Assembly: GCA_018669975.1 (NCBI GenBank)
Contig: JABHSK010000007.1
Span: 62,001 to 126,000 of the forward strand
Source of the DNA: Candidatus Parcubacteria bacterium
GTDB taxonomy: Bacteria > Patescibacteria > ABY1 > UBA1558 > GWA2-36-10
Length of the DNA stretch: 64,000 nucleotides
Reading direction: 5' to 3'
A program made the translations under genes and the position numbers. Under the pieces are notes generated by a model, which saw nothing but the letters and a program-made list of their open reading frames with translations, did no database searches and was not told the DNA's origin. Positions 1-8,893 of the stretch are shown piece after piece (the stretch's first letter is position 1; the number at the start of each line of letters is the position of its first letter).

Positions 1-569
1 AACATTATAAACAGCCAGCGCAAGATATTTTAATGACTAATTTAATTGAAGGATTAGATGGTCGTAAGATGAGTTCCAGTTGGGGTAATACAATTAATTT
101 TAATGATCCAGCAGTGGAAATGTTTGGTAAGGTAATGAAAATGACTGATGAGATGATCGTTGTTTTTTATGAGCACTGCACTAGAGTGCCAATGACTGAA
201 GTTAAACAATATGAGACAGACATGAGGGCTGATAAAGTTAATCCACGAGACATCAAGATGAAATTGGCTAGAGAGATTACCAGTTTTTTCTGGGGAGTCA
301 AAGAGGCTGAGCAGGCAGAGGATAGTTTTGTGTCTATGATTCAAAACAAAGAAGTGCCCGATGATATGCCAGAGTTGTCACCTAAATCAAATAATATTGT
401 TGATGTTTTAATAGAGGCCAAGTTAGCCAAGAGTAAAAGTGACGCTAGACGCTTAATTGATGGCGGAGGTGTTAAGGTTAACGATGATAAGGTAGGAGAT
501 TATGAGATTGAGTTGAAATCAGGGGATATAGTTAAGAAGGGAAAGCGTTTCTTTGTTAAAATAAAGTAA
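1..569 (+). CDS. tyrS: Tyrosyl-tRNA synthetase, C-terminal part (5' truncated by window edge)
   Basis: The frame is open from base 3 with no start in the window, so the gene begins upstream. The visible part has the class I KMSKS loop in the form KMSSS, preceded by the LIEGLDGRK segment typical of TyrRS, then the anticodon-binding helical region. The last 65 or so residues form an S4 RNA-binding domain (AKSKSDARRLIDGGGVKVN). The enzyme charges tRNA-Tyr in the cytoplasm. The catalytic HIGH region lies outside the window. Family assignment rests on the KMSKS-plus-C-terminal-S4 arrangement, which separates TyrRS from TrpRS. Confidence 0.93.
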   Translation, partial: HYKQPAQDILMTNLIEGLDGRKMSSSWGNTINFNDPAVEMFGKVMKMTDEMIVVFYEHCTRVPMTEVKQYETDMRADKVNPRDIKMKLAREITSFFWGVKEAEQAEDSFVSMIQNKEVPDDMPELSPKSNNIVDVLIEAKLAKSKSDARRLIDGGGVKVNDDKVGDYEIELKSGDIVKKGKRFFVKIK

Positions 570-591
570 AATAATTTATAAAATAGAAAAT

Positions 592-614
592 CCGTACTTT
601 AGTGCGGGTTTTTT
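592..614 (+). terminator. Rho-independent terminator after tyrS
   Basis: A 6-bp stem (592-597 with 602-607, one G-T pair) with a TTTA loop is followed by GTTTTTT. It ends the tyrS transcript before the next promoter. Confidence 0.8.
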
Positions 615-621
615 GTTTACC

Positions 622-650
622 TTGACAAAAAAGCCTACTATCACTATATT
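622..650 (+). promoter_or_regulatory. Sigma-70 promoter for the 691 operon
   Basis: TTGACA at 622-627, 17-base spacer and TATATT at 645-650. It lies directly behind the tyrS terminator and 40 bases before the ATG at 691. Confidence 0.8.
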
Positions 651-690
651 TAATAACGACGGCTATCTATTTTAGACGGCTAAAATAAAT

Positions 691-2085
691 ATGTATATGA
701 GTTTAGCAACCTTAACTTTAGTATTTGTCTTTGCAGTTAACATTATTTTGTTATTTTTAATTTTGCTTAGCAAGAATAAGCAAAGACGTTGGCCAATATT
801 TACGATGGTTTTATTGTTGGCTTTTTGGCAGAGCATAGAATTACTCGATGTTACTATTTTTATTGATAAGGGCATTTTGTTGCTACAGGCAGAGCGTTTT
901 GGTCTATTGCCAATATTATTTTTAGCACCGGCTTGGATGTGGCTGGTTTTTTCTTTATTTGATAAATGGGCAGAGATCAAGATATATAAAAAGTTTTTAT
1001 ATTATTTGCCAGGTATTGCTATGATTCCGTTTGTGTTTACGGATTATAACCTTAAAGACGTAGTAGTCAACAATGGTCTGATATCATATACTCCGGGCGC
1101 CCTGTATTATTTTTTTAGTATATATTTTGTGGGACTGGTTGGCTACGGACTTTATGTATTGATTAGGCATAGAAATGAATCTGACCTGGTAGTTAAAAAG
1201 CAGATTGACTATATTTTTACAGCTACAGCTCTGACGGTTATTGCTAGCGTGCTATTTAGTGTGATTTTACCCTTGGTAGGTGTTAGTGATTTTTATTATA
1301 TTGGCGTCAATAGTTCAGTTTTGTTTACTTTGATTGTTACCTATGCCTTATTCAGGCATAGGTTTTTTAATGTAAAAATATTTTTTTATAGAATAGTTAT
1401 AAATCTGTTGAGATTATTTATCGTTGGCTTTGTTTTTCATATATTCTATATGATCTTAAGTCAAGTGGTAGGAATTAGTTTTTCTGATAGTAAAAGTATT
1501 ATTTTCTTTTTGATATTTTTGGGTGTGACAGCGCCATTTTTATTTGACTTGGTAAATAAGTTGGTCACTTCTTTCTTGATTAATCCAAGCGATGACGTTA
1601 AAAACGCAGAAAATAGTATTGCTGACATTTTGCGTTCCAGTCAGGATATGAATTTATTATATTCTAAATTGGTAAAAGAAATTAGTAAGGTAGTAGATTA
1701 CCAGGAAATATTTATTTATCTTTCCAAAAAAGATAGTCCAAACTCTTTTTATCAGGTTTTTCCAGTAGGCGAGCGCTTGATTAATGTCAAAGATAGTCAC
1801 ATGCTAGAGTTTTTGCAACGATATCATAAAGCCGCCAATCAAGCTGAGATAGGATATTTTAAGACAGATAAAAAATTAGCTAAGGAAATGAAAGATAAGC
1901 AGATTGACATTGCTTTGCCTATATTCTACAATCAGCAGTTGCTTGGAGTAATGATTATAGATAATGGTGACCAACTATTATCTACCCAACAATTACATTT
2001 TTTGCATAAGGTTAATAAATATTTAGATATAGCAGTAGGTAGCTTGTTGTTACACCAACAGGCTATGTCTGATAAGTGTAGGTAA
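691..2085 (+). CDS. Multi-TM sensor-like protein with C-terminal GAF-like domain, no kinase
   Basis: The 464-residue protein has a hydrophobic N-terminal half with about eight predicted membrane segments (residues 1-300), resembling the 7TM N-terminal region found on many histidine kinases. The C-terminal part (about 305-455) has the helix/strand pattern of a GAF domain. There is no H-box, N-box or GGDEF motif, so it may sense or scaffold but not phosphorylate by itself. It is first in a run with two related 7TM proteins, with 11- and 2-base gaps, under the promoter at 622. The ATG at 697 is an alternative start. Ligand and partner unknown. Confidence 0.7.
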   Translation: MYMSLATLTLVFVFAVNIILLFLILLSKNKQRRWPIFTMVLLLAFWQSIELLDVTIFIDKGILLLQAERFGLLPILFLAPAWMWLVFSLFDKWAEIKIYKKFLYYLPGIAMIPFVFTDYNLKDVVVNNGLISYTPGALYYFFSIYFVGLVGYGLYVLIRHRNESDLVVKKQIDYIFTATALTVIASVLFSVILPLVGVSDFYYIGVNSSVLFTLIVTYALFRHRFFNVKIFFYRIVINLLRLFIVGFVFHIFYMILSQVVGISFSDSKSIIFFLIFLGVTAPFLFDLVNKLVTSFLINPSDDVKNAENSIADILRSSQDMNLLYSKLVKEISKVVDYQEIFIYLSKKDSPNSFYQVFPVGERLINVKDSHMLEFLQRYHKAANQAEIGYFKTDKKLAKEMKDKQIDIALPIFYNQQLLGVMIIDNGDQLLSTQQLHFLHKVNKYLDIAVGSLLLHQQAMSDKCR

Positions 2086-2096
2086 TTTGTAAAAAT

Positions 2097-2780
2097 ATGA
2101 ATATACAAAATACTGTTTTACTGGCTTCGGGCATTATCAATCTGATAATGAGTGTTTATATTTTATCGCGAGGTTGGAAGAATAAGGTTAATCTGTATTT
2201 TAGCTTGTTAACCTTTTTTAATTCTATGTGGGCTGCGGGATTAATAGTAATAAATGCAGGCGTAAGTCATGAGATGACAAGATTTTTTGCTAGCTTTATT
2301 TATCCAGTGGCATTAATGATAATAGTTAGTTTATTTTATTTTATTATTTATTTTCCTTACAAAACTTTTGAATTGTCAAAATTATATCGGTGGTTAATAA
2401 ACATTTTTATAGTTGTTACTACACTTTTTTGTATCTTTTTCTATAAAATTTTTGTATATAATGTGGCTCTAGTGCCAAAGCTGGTTGTGTATTATGAAAT
2501 ATGGAGTTATTCCGCGTATTCTTTAGTGTTAACCATGTTAATGTTGTCAGGAGTTATTGTTTTATTTTCTAAGTTAAAAAAATCTGAAAGCGTATTTAAA
2601 TTTCAACTTAAGTTAATTTTAGTAGCAGTTATTATGGGGACTATAGCTGGTAGTTATTTTAATTTATTTTTGATGTATTTTCATAATTGTGATTATAACC
2701 ATTTAGGTCCGTTGTTCACTTTATTAATGAATTTTGCAGTTTTTTATTTAATAATGTCTCCAAAAATTATTAAAGAATAA
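2097..2780 (+). CDS. 7TM sensor-region protein, first of a tandem pair
   Basis: The 227-residue protein is almost entirely seven hydrophobic helices. Loop 1 carries SRGWKNKVNLYFSLLTFFN and the end carries GPLFTLLMN. Both blocks recur in the next gene, so the two are tandem duplicates. The overall pattern matches the histidine-kinase 7TM N-terminal domain without any downstream catalytic domain. No signalling output domain is present. Function unknown; it could be a membrane receptor subunit working with a separate kinase. Confidence 0.65.
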   Translation: MNIQNTVLLASGIINLIMSVYILSRGWKNKVNLYFSLLTFFNSMWAAGLIVINAGVSHEMTRFFASFIYPVALMIIVSLFYFIIYFPYKTFELSKLYRWLINIFIVVTTLFCIFFYKIFVYNVALVPKLVVYYEIWSYSAYSLVLTMLMLSGVIVLFSKLKKSESVFKFQLKLILVAVIMGTIAGSYFNLFLMYFHNCDYNHLGPLFTLLMNFAVFYLIMSPKIIKE

Positions 2781-2782
2781 TT

Positions 2783-3472
2783 ATGAATCCCAATTTACAA
2801 AATTATATTTTATTGATAGCAGGGCTGATTAACCTGATAATGAGTATTTTTATTATTTCCCGAGGTTGGAAGAACAAGGTAAATTTATATTTTAGCTTAT
2901 TAACTTTTTTTAATTTTTTATGGGCTGGTGGGTTATTTATATCTAGGTCAACTGCTGATGTGGGTATAACCTCATTATTTAGTAGGAGTACGTATGTTTC
3001 AGCTATAGCAATTATAATTTCGCTCCTTTATTTTGTCATTTATTTTCCTTATAAGAGTAAAGAATTGCATAGTTGGCAAAAAATAATTATTTGGGTACCA
3101 GCCATGCTTTTGTCCGTTATAATTTTTACAAATTATTTTATAGTAGAATTTATAACCGCTTATAGTGAATATGAATTTATATCTGTATTTTATAAACCAA
3201 TATTTTTGATATACGTACTATATTTTGTATCATTAGCCTCATTCTCTATTTATTATTTGTTGGATAAATATAAGGGTGCTGTAATTACTTTTAGAAAGCA
3301 GACAGGCTTATTATTAATAACCATAATTATTGGTTTAATATTTGGTGCATATTTTGATCTATTTTTGATATACATGGGAGATTTTAGGTTTAATGGTTTG
3401 GGTCCATTATTTACAGTTTTTATGAATGCAGTAGTATTTTATTTAATATTTTCATCTAAGAAAGAAAAGTAA
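2783..3472 (+). CDS. 7TM sensor-region protein, second of a tandem pair
   Basis: A 229-residue, seven-helix membrane protein starting 2 bases after its paralogue at 2097-2780. The two share the block RGWKNKVNLYFSLLTFFN near residue 30 and a GLGPLFT motif before the last helix, and their DNA is visibly similar around 2145-2225 and 2830-2910. No soluble domain follows. The duplication is local; whether the copies have diverged in ligand or partner cannot be seen here. Confidence 0.65.
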   Translation: MNPNLQNYILLIAGLINLIMSIFIISRGWKNKVNLYFSLLTFFNFLWAGGLFISRSTADVGITSLFSRSTYVSAIAIIISLLYFVIYFPYKSKELHSWQKIIIWVPAMLLSVIIFTNYFIVEFITAYSEYEFISVFYKPIFLIYVLYFVSLASFSIYYLLDKYKGAVITFRKQTGLLLITIIIGLIFGAYFDLFLIYMGDFRFNGLGPLFTVFMNAVVFYLIFSSKKEK

Positions 3473-3480
3473 TTTAATTC

Positions 3481-4467
3481 ATGTCTAAGGAAAAGAAAAA
3501 AATTGTTGTATTGTTTGCCGGCGGCACTTGTTTACTTGATAAACAAGGGCATATTTTGACTATAAAAGAAAAAACAGATATAGATAGTTGGCTGCAACAA
3601 ATGCCAGAATTAAATATTTTAGCTGACATCAAGCCTATTTTAATATCTGGAGAAGATGAGATCATCACGTCGCAGATTTGGGAAAAACTAGCCTTAACTA
3701 TCTTGGATAATTTTGTTGAAGCAGACGGTTTTGTAGTAGTTACCAAGATTGATCAATTGATTGAAACCTCTTTGGCCTTAGATTTTATGCTGCAGCATTT
3801 TCAAAAAACTATCATTACCACTTCTTCTTATGTTAGTGGTACTAGTTTTGTGGATAAAAAAGAGACAATCAATACTCTTAAATCTAAATTTGGTGGTTTA
3901 GGGCTAAGAGCTAACTTAATTAATGCTTTGCAGGTAGCCGATCAACCATTGCCTGGACCAGCTTTGATGTTTGGCTCTCGTTTGATTCCGGCTATTACAA
4001 CAATTTATCAGCAACCAGGAGATATTAATTTTTTTAGTAGCCTAGATGGTGTATATTGGGGTAAGGTAGATTTTGGTGTTAATGTAAAATCTGGTTTATC
4101 CTATTCTAGTCATAAGTCCAAGATTTATAGAAAAATAGCAGCAGACGTCCTGGTGCTAGACGATATACCAGGGGTACCTTGGAATTTTGCTAAAGAGCAA
4201 GCGGTAAAATATAAAGCTATATTTATCAAAGTAAAACCATTTCAAGCCCTAGATACCGACAAGCAAAAGCAAATTGGCCAGTGGAAACAGCCAGTAGTAT
4301 TGTATAATCAACAAACTGTCATGGACGCTAAAGGTGTGGTGGCTATTTCAGGTTGTACAGAGCAAGCGGCTATAGTCAAAACTATGTGGGCAGTTGCTCA
4401 TCATGCCAAATTGGCAGACTTCAAAGTAGTGATGCAGCAAAATATAATTGGAGAGTTCATAAATTAA
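3481..4467 (+). CDS. Asparaginase-like protein with degenerate active site
   Basis: The 328-residue length and layout fit the L-asparaginase/GatD superfamily: an N-terminal strand with AGGT (Thr16 at the position of the first nucleophile of type II asparaginase), an aligned second motif around residue 82, and a C-terminal domain ending in a helix. In the second motif the canonical HGTDT has become TKIDQ, so the second threonine is Ile90 although Asp91 is kept. The region expected to hold the catalytic lysine aligns poorly. It is therefore probably not a working asparaginase. It sits 9 bases after the 7TM pair and before the TIR/NDT-like gene. Confidence 0.7.
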   Translation: MSKEKKKIVVLFAGGTCLLDKQGHILTIKEKTDIDSWLQQMPELNILADIKPILISGEDEIITSQIWEKLALTILDNFVEADGFVVVTKIDQLIETSLALDFMLQHFQKTIITTSSYVSGTSFVDKKETINTLKSKFGGLGLRANLINALQVADQPLPGPALMFGSRLIPAITTIYQQPGDINFFSSLDGVYWGKVDFGVNVKSGLSYSSHKSKIYRKIAADVLVLDDIPGVPWNFAKEQAVKYKAIFIKVKPFQALDTDKQKQIGQWKQPVVLYNQQTVMDAKGVVAISGCTEQAAIVKTMWAVAHHAKLADFKVVMQQNIIGEFIN

Positions 4468-4478
4468 TTTGGTCCAAC

Positions 4479-5063
4479 ATGAAGATTTATTTTTATTCAA
4501 GTAATGCCGAACAGGGTAACGATAGTAAACAAATTGTTTCTTGGTTGAAGAAGTCGGGCGTAAAAGTCATAGACCATTCTTTTGTAAGTGCAAAATCTCA
4601 GTCTAGTAGCAGTGATCAATCTTTATCAAAGGTTGATGCTTTAGTTGTACATGGTAGTAAAATGGATGCTAAAAGTGGCTATTGGACAGCTCTGGCCTTG
4701 TCACAAAATAAAGATGTTCTATGTTTATTACCCCAAGGATCAAAGGTTGACGAAGCGCTTAGTGGTTTGCAGACAGATAGTAATTTTGCCAAAAAATTAC
4801 ATGTTATCTTCTATCAACCAGCAGATTTGCAGGAAAAAATATTAAATTTTTTACGTTTGTTGGATCAGGATAATCTACGAGACCTTTTTAATATTAAATA
4901 TACTTTGAGGGTATCACGTAAAATTAATGATTATCTTAATTGGAAGGCGGATAAATTAAGTGTGCGTAAGGCAGACTGGCTTAGAGATAGGATTCAGGAT
5001 ATAATAAAGGATGATAGTGGTTATCAAAAACACCTGGCAGAGAAGTATAAATTAAACAAGTAG
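4479..5063 (+). CDS. Nucleoside deoxyribosyltransferase/TIR-like protein with C-terminal RHH-like segment
   Basis: The ATG at 4479 is chosen because an alternative upstream start would overlap the previous gene by more than 100 bases. The 194-residue protein begins with a Rossmann-like strand (MKIYFYSS), has a central DALVVHGSKMDAKSGYWTAL segment and a LLPQGS strand, as in NDT/TIR-like folds. After residue 130 a basic stretch (YTLRVSRKINDYLNWKADKL) followed by a helix resembles a ribbon-helix-helix element. The stop is 2 bases from the next start. Substrate unknown; the fold call is tentative. Confidence 0.5.
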   Translation: MKIYFYSSNAEQGNDSKQIVSWLKKSGVKVIDHSFVSAKSQSSSSDQSLSKVDALVVHGSKMDAKSGYWTALALSQNKDVLCLLPQGSKVDEALSGLQTDSNFAKKLHVIFYQPADLQEKILNFLRLLDQDNLRDLFNIKYTLRVSRKINDYLNWKADKLSVRKADWLRDRIQDIIKDDSGYQKHLAEKYKLNK

Positions 5064-5065
5064 CT

Positions 5066-5869
5066 ATGGTAAAAAAAGAGTGGCGACGAGATTTTAAAGT
5101 TATTCCTGGAGTAGCTGATAGGGCTCAGCCTTTTGAGATTATTACTGGTGACAAGCATGAGACGTTAGTTGTTATGGTCCATGGTTTTACTGGTTCACCC
5201 TATATAATGAAGCATTTAGCAGAATTCTTAGCAGAAGCTGGCTTAGATGTCAAAGCAATTCTTTTGGCTGGCCACGGTAGAAGTCCGCAGGCTCTAGGTA
5301 AGACCAACCACCAAGATTGGTATCAGTCAGTGGATGAAGTGGTGACTGCCAATATAGATAAATATGAAAATATATTTTTAGTGGGGCATTCTTTTGGGGC
5401 TAACATGTCTATTCATGCTGCTATAAAGTATCCAAAGATAAAAGGAATAATATCTTTAGGGGTGTCTATTAGTATTATTGATGAAATATGGATTAGACTA
5501 CTTTTGCCTCTAGCTAGAATTTTTAAAAAGCAGTATAAAAAAAGGTGGATTAAAAAAGAAACCGCAGAACGTTTGCATGCCACTGGTAGGTATACACATA
5601 TTCCAATTAGAAATATCGTTCAGTTCTATAGTTTTATAGATAATTTCACTAAAAAAGAAATCCCCAAACTTAAGTGTCCTATTTTGGTGATGCATTCACG
5701 TGAAGATGAGGTGTCACATCCTCGTGGTTCAGAATTTTTATTTAAGAGATTAACGATGGAGGATAAAGAGTTGTTTATCTTGGACAAGAATAATCATGGA
5801 CTATTACACAAGACTAGGCGTGATTTTGTTTTTAATAAAATTGTAAGATTTATTGAAAAACGTAGCTAG
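5066..5869 (+). CDS. Alpha/beta hydrolase (carboxylesterase/lysophospholipase type)
   Basis: The 267-residue protein has the hydrolase fold order: oxyanion region VMVHGFTGSPY, nucleophile elbow GHSFG with Ser109, acid residue in MHSREDEV and histidine in NNHGLLH near the C-terminus. A basic insert (KKQYKKRWIKKE) lies in the cap region. It likely cleaves a carboxylic ester or thioester. It ends 91 bases before the acyl-CoA ligase, with a probable promoter in between, so it may or may not belong to that pathway. Confidence 0.85.
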   Translation: MVKKEWRRDFKVIPGVADRAQPFEIITGDKHETLVVMVHGFTGSPYIMKHLAEFLAEAGLDVKAILLAGHGRSPQALGKTNHQDWYQSVDEVVTANIDKYENIFLVGHSFGANMSIHAAIKYPKIKGIISLGVSISIIDEIWIRLLLPLARIFKKQYKKRWIKKETAERLHATGRYTHIPIRNIVQFYSFIDNFTKKEIPKLKCPILVMHSREDEVSHPRGSEFLFKRLTMEDKELFILDKNNHGLLHKTRRDFVFNKIVRFIEKRS

Positions 5870-5912
5870 GGTATTTGGTCTTGATATTTTATCTAAAAAA
5901 TGGTGTGGTTTG

Positions 5913-5941
5913 TTGTAGCACTGTTTTTTTTATGGTAAAAT
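5913..5941 (+). promoter_or_regulatory. Probable promoter for the acyl-ligase operon
   Basis: TTGTAG at 5913-5918, 17-base spacer and TAAAAT at 5936-5941 with an extended TATGG before the -10. It lies 18 bases before the ATG at 5960. Confidence 0.5.
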
Positions 5942-5959
5942 TAAGCATATCTGTAATTT

Positions 5960-7666
5960 ATGCAAAAAACAGTTTTAGCTAAGTTTAGAAGAATTGTGGA
6001 GGGACATGGAGACAGCACAGCGCTGGCCTTTTTGGATAGAGGAAAATATAAAGAAATCAGCTATCAAGAGCTAGATCAGTACCGCAATAAGCTAGCTAGT
6101 TGGATGAAACAACATGGCTGGCAAAAGGGTGATAAATTTGCCTTGATGCTTGGCAATGGTCCAGAGTGGATTATAGCCGATTTAGCTGCCGCTAGTCTTG
6201 GTTTGGTAATAGTGCCAATCCATACAACATATAATGCAGAATATATTCGTAAGATAGTGGCGCATGCAGAGCTTAAATATTTGATTATTGATAGTGAATT
6301 ATTTACTAAACATGAGGTAGTAATTGGTAGCTTGGATTTTCAGCAGATAGTTATTATCGGTCAGCATGATAAAGAGAACACTAAAGTTGTTTCCTGGCCA
6401 GACTTGGATAACATTGGTTCAGATACGGACGTAGAAGATGAGGTGTTAGAGGATGATTTACATACTATTATTTATACTTCTGGTACTACTGGAGACCCCA
6501 AAGGTGTGATGTTGTCACATAAGAACTTAATGAGTAATGCAGAATCTGCCAAACATAATGTAACAATTACAGCAGAGGATAGATTCTTTTCTTTTTTACC
6601 CTTATCACATGCCTTTGAGCGTATGGCCGGCTATTATGCACCAATTATTACTGGGTCCAGCATTTATTTTGCCCAGAGTACCAAGACTATTGTAGATGAT
6701 ATCAAATTAGCCAAGCCGACTATTATGTCTTCTGTGCCGCGTATTTTTGAAAGAATTTATGGAAAAGTTTTTGATAATATAGAAAATAGTAGTAAATTTA
6801 AGAAAAAATTGTTTTTCAAGGGGCTACAGCTAGCAGTACTGAAGCGTAAGGATTTGTTAAAATTTTGGCAGTGGGGTCAGTGGAAATTGTTGGATATGGT
6901 AGTTTTGAAAAAAGTACGGCAGGTATTGGGGGGAGATTTGCGCCTGGCTATATCGGGTGGGGCTTCGTTGGACCTCAAGGTGATTAAATTTTTTGATAAT
7001 TTAGGTGTCAAAGTTATCGAGGGTTATGGTATGACCGAGACATCGCCGATTATTGCAGTTAATAAAACAGATGATTATCGCTATGGCACAGTAGGTTTTC
7101 CTGTTGATTGTAATGAAATAATTATTGATGAGCACAAGGAAATATTGGTTCGTGGAGAGAATGTTATGATGGGGTATTATAATAATCCAGACACGACTAA
7201 AGAAGTAATAGATAATAATGGTTGGCTACATACTGGTGACTTAGGGTTTATCGATAGAGAGGGCTTTCTTACTATTGTTGGTCGAGCTAAAGATGTAATA
7301 ATATTATCAACTGGTAAGAATATATTTCCTGAGCAGATTGAGAATGTCCTTAATGAGAGTCGTTATATTACGCAAAGTATGATTTATGGCGATAAGGACA
7401 AGCATATCTCAGCTTTAATAGTGCCAAATTTTGAGCAAATTAAAAGATGGTGTGCTAAGTATGGGCTACCCTTTGATTTAACAAATGAGAAAATATTAAA
7501 TTTTTATCAGGATAAGATTGGGAGTAGATTAAAACATTTTGCCAAAGTAGAGCAAATAGATAATTTTACTTTGATAGATGAAGAATTTAGTCAGGAAAAT
7601 GGTTTGTTAACCCCAACTTTAAAATTAAAGAGAAAAAAAATATTAAGTAGATATAAAATAGTATAG
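5960..7666 (+). CDS. AMP-forming long-chain acyl-CoA synthetase
   Basis: A full-length 568-residue ANL-family ligase. The P-loop IIYTSGTTGDPKGVMLSH is intact, followed by the fatty-acyl motif GYGMTETSP, the GWLHTGDLG hinge region, and the C-terminal DVIILSTGKNIFP segment with the catalytic-lysine region near the end. It activates a carboxylic acid, most likely a long-chain fatty acid, to acyl-AMP and then acyl-CoA at the membrane face. It is one base from the alpha-oxoamine synthase, so it probably supplies its acyl-thioester. Chain length cannot be read from the sequence. Confidence 0.92.
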   Translation: MQKTVLAKFRRIVEGHGDSTALAFLDRGKYKEISYQELDQYRNKLASWMKQHGWQKGDKFALMLGNGPEWIIADLAAASLGLVIVPIHTTYNAEYIRKIVAHAELKYLIIDSELFTKHEVVIGSLDFQQIVIIGQHDKENTKVVSWPDLDNIGSDTDVEDEVLEDDLHTIIYTSGTTGDPKGVMLSHKNLMSNAESAKHNVTITAEDRFFSFLPLSHAFERMAGYYAPIITGSSIYFAQSTKTIVDDIKLAKPTIMSSVPRIFERIYGKVFDNIENSSKFKKKLFFKGLQLAVLKRKDLLKFWQWGQWKLLDMVVLKKVRQVLGGDLRLAISGGASLDLKVIKFFDNLGVKVIEGYGMTETSPIIAVNKTDDYRYGTVGFPVDCNEIIIDEHKEILVRGENVMMGYYNNPDTTKEVIDNNGWLHTGDLGFIDREGFLTIVGRAKDVIILSTGKNIFPEQIENVLNESRYITQSMIYGDKDKHISALIVPNFEQIKRWCAKYGLPFDLTNEKILNFYQDKIGSRLKHFAKVEQIDNFTLIDEEFSQENGLLTPTLKLKRKKILSRYKIV

Positions 7667-7667
7667 T

Positions 7668-8876
7668 ATGGAAGAAATTAGAAGAATACTTGAATATTTG
7701 GAAAAACATAACCTCTATCCAGATATGAGAATTATTCAGGGTGGTGCAGAACCTGAGGTAATAGTAGACGGTAAAAAAGTATTGATGTTTTCATCTAATA
7801 ATTATTTGGGCTTAGCCACTCATCCAAAAGTGGTTAATGCTGCTATAGAGGCAACCAAGAAATATGGTGTAGGTGCAGATGGTTCACGATTGTTGTCAGG
7901 AAATTTACAGGTTCATAGGGACTTCGAAATTGCTATAGCAAAATTTAAAGGTGGCGAGGATGCTATAGTTTGGCCTACGGGATATTCTGCTAATTTGGGT
8001 GTTATTACTGCAATAATGAATCCCCCAAAAATTGGACCGTTGGATTTTTTTAGACGTAAGGGTGTTATTTTAAGTGACTCATTAAATCATGCTAGTATTG
8101 TTGATGCGTGTAAAATGAGTGGTCAAAAAGTTGTTGTTTATAAACATTGTAATACTGCTGATCTAGAGAAAAAATTAAAAAAATATAGCAAGAGAAAGAA
8201 GTTGGTTGTAACTGATGGCGTATTTAGTATGGATGGTGATGTTGCACCTCTTGATAAAATCACCCTCTTATGTAAGCGGTATGATGCTATGTTGATGATT
8301 GATGAGGCTCATTCAACTGGGATGCAGGGTGAAAACGGTCATGGTACAGCAGAGCGTTTTGGCTTGGAGGCAGTTAAGGATATTGATATTATCCTTGGAA
8401 CATGTAGTAAGGCACTGGCTGCTACAGGTGGTTTTGTTGTGGGTAGTAAAGAGTTAATTAAATATCTTCGAATTGCGAGTCGTTCATATATTTTTTCAAC
8501 CGCTATGACTCCTGCAGCCTCAGCTTCATTAATAGCCTCATTAAAAATTATTGAGAGTGAACCAGGAATTAGAGAAAAAATGTGGCAGAATACAGAGTGC
8601 CTTAGGGCGGGTTTTAATAGTTTAGGATTTGATACATTATCTAGTGAAACTCAAATAATTCCAGTTTTAATTGGTCCTGATGATAAGGCTGTAGAATTCT
8701 CTCGTCGATTATTTAAAAGAGGGGTATATGCACCATGTGTTCGTTGGCCAGCTGTTGAAAAGGGAAAAGCGCGGATAAGATTTACGGTTATGGCAACACA
8801 CACGGTTGAACAAATTAATTTCTTACTTAAGACATGTGAGTCGATTGGTAGTGAGTTGAATTTACTAGTGAAATGA
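7668..8876 (+). CDS. PLP-dependent alpha-oxoamine synthase (KBL/BioF/SPT/CqsA family)
   Basis: The 402-residue protein has all fold-type I landmarks: GSRLLSGNLQVH, LNHASIVD, DGVFSMDGD, the DEAHSTG aspartate that binds the PLP pyridine nitrogen, and Lys248 in TCSKALAATGG, the Schiff-base lysine. Enzymes of this family condense an amino acid with an acyl-CoA. Placed one base after an acyl-CoA ligase and ahead of an ADC-like gene and a sensor kinase, it may make a long-chain 2-aminoketone (sphingoid-like or autoinducer-like) rather than biotin; no other bio or threonine-degradation gene is near. The exact product is inference. Confidence 0.88.
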   Translation: MEEIRRILEYLEKHNLYPDMRIIQGGAEPEVIVDGKKVLMFSSNNYLGLATHPKVVNAAIEATKKYGVGADGSRLLSGNLQVHRDFEIAIAKFKGGEDAIVWPTGYSANLGVITAIMNPPKIGPLDFFRRKGVILSDSLNHASIVDACKMSGQKVVVYKHCNTADLEKKLKKYSKRKKLVVTDGVFSMDGDVAPLDKITLLCKRYDAMLMIDEAHSTGMQGENGHGTAERFGLEAVKDIDIILGTCSKALAATGGFVVGSKELIKYLRIASRSYIFSTAMTPAASASLIASLKIIESEPGIREKMWQNTECLRAGFNSLGFDTLSSETQIIPVLIGPDDKAVEFSRRLFKRGVYAPCVRWPAVEKGKARIRFTVMATHTVEQINFLLKTCESIGSELNLLVK

Positions 8877-8893
8877 TTGTTGGTTAAATAAAT

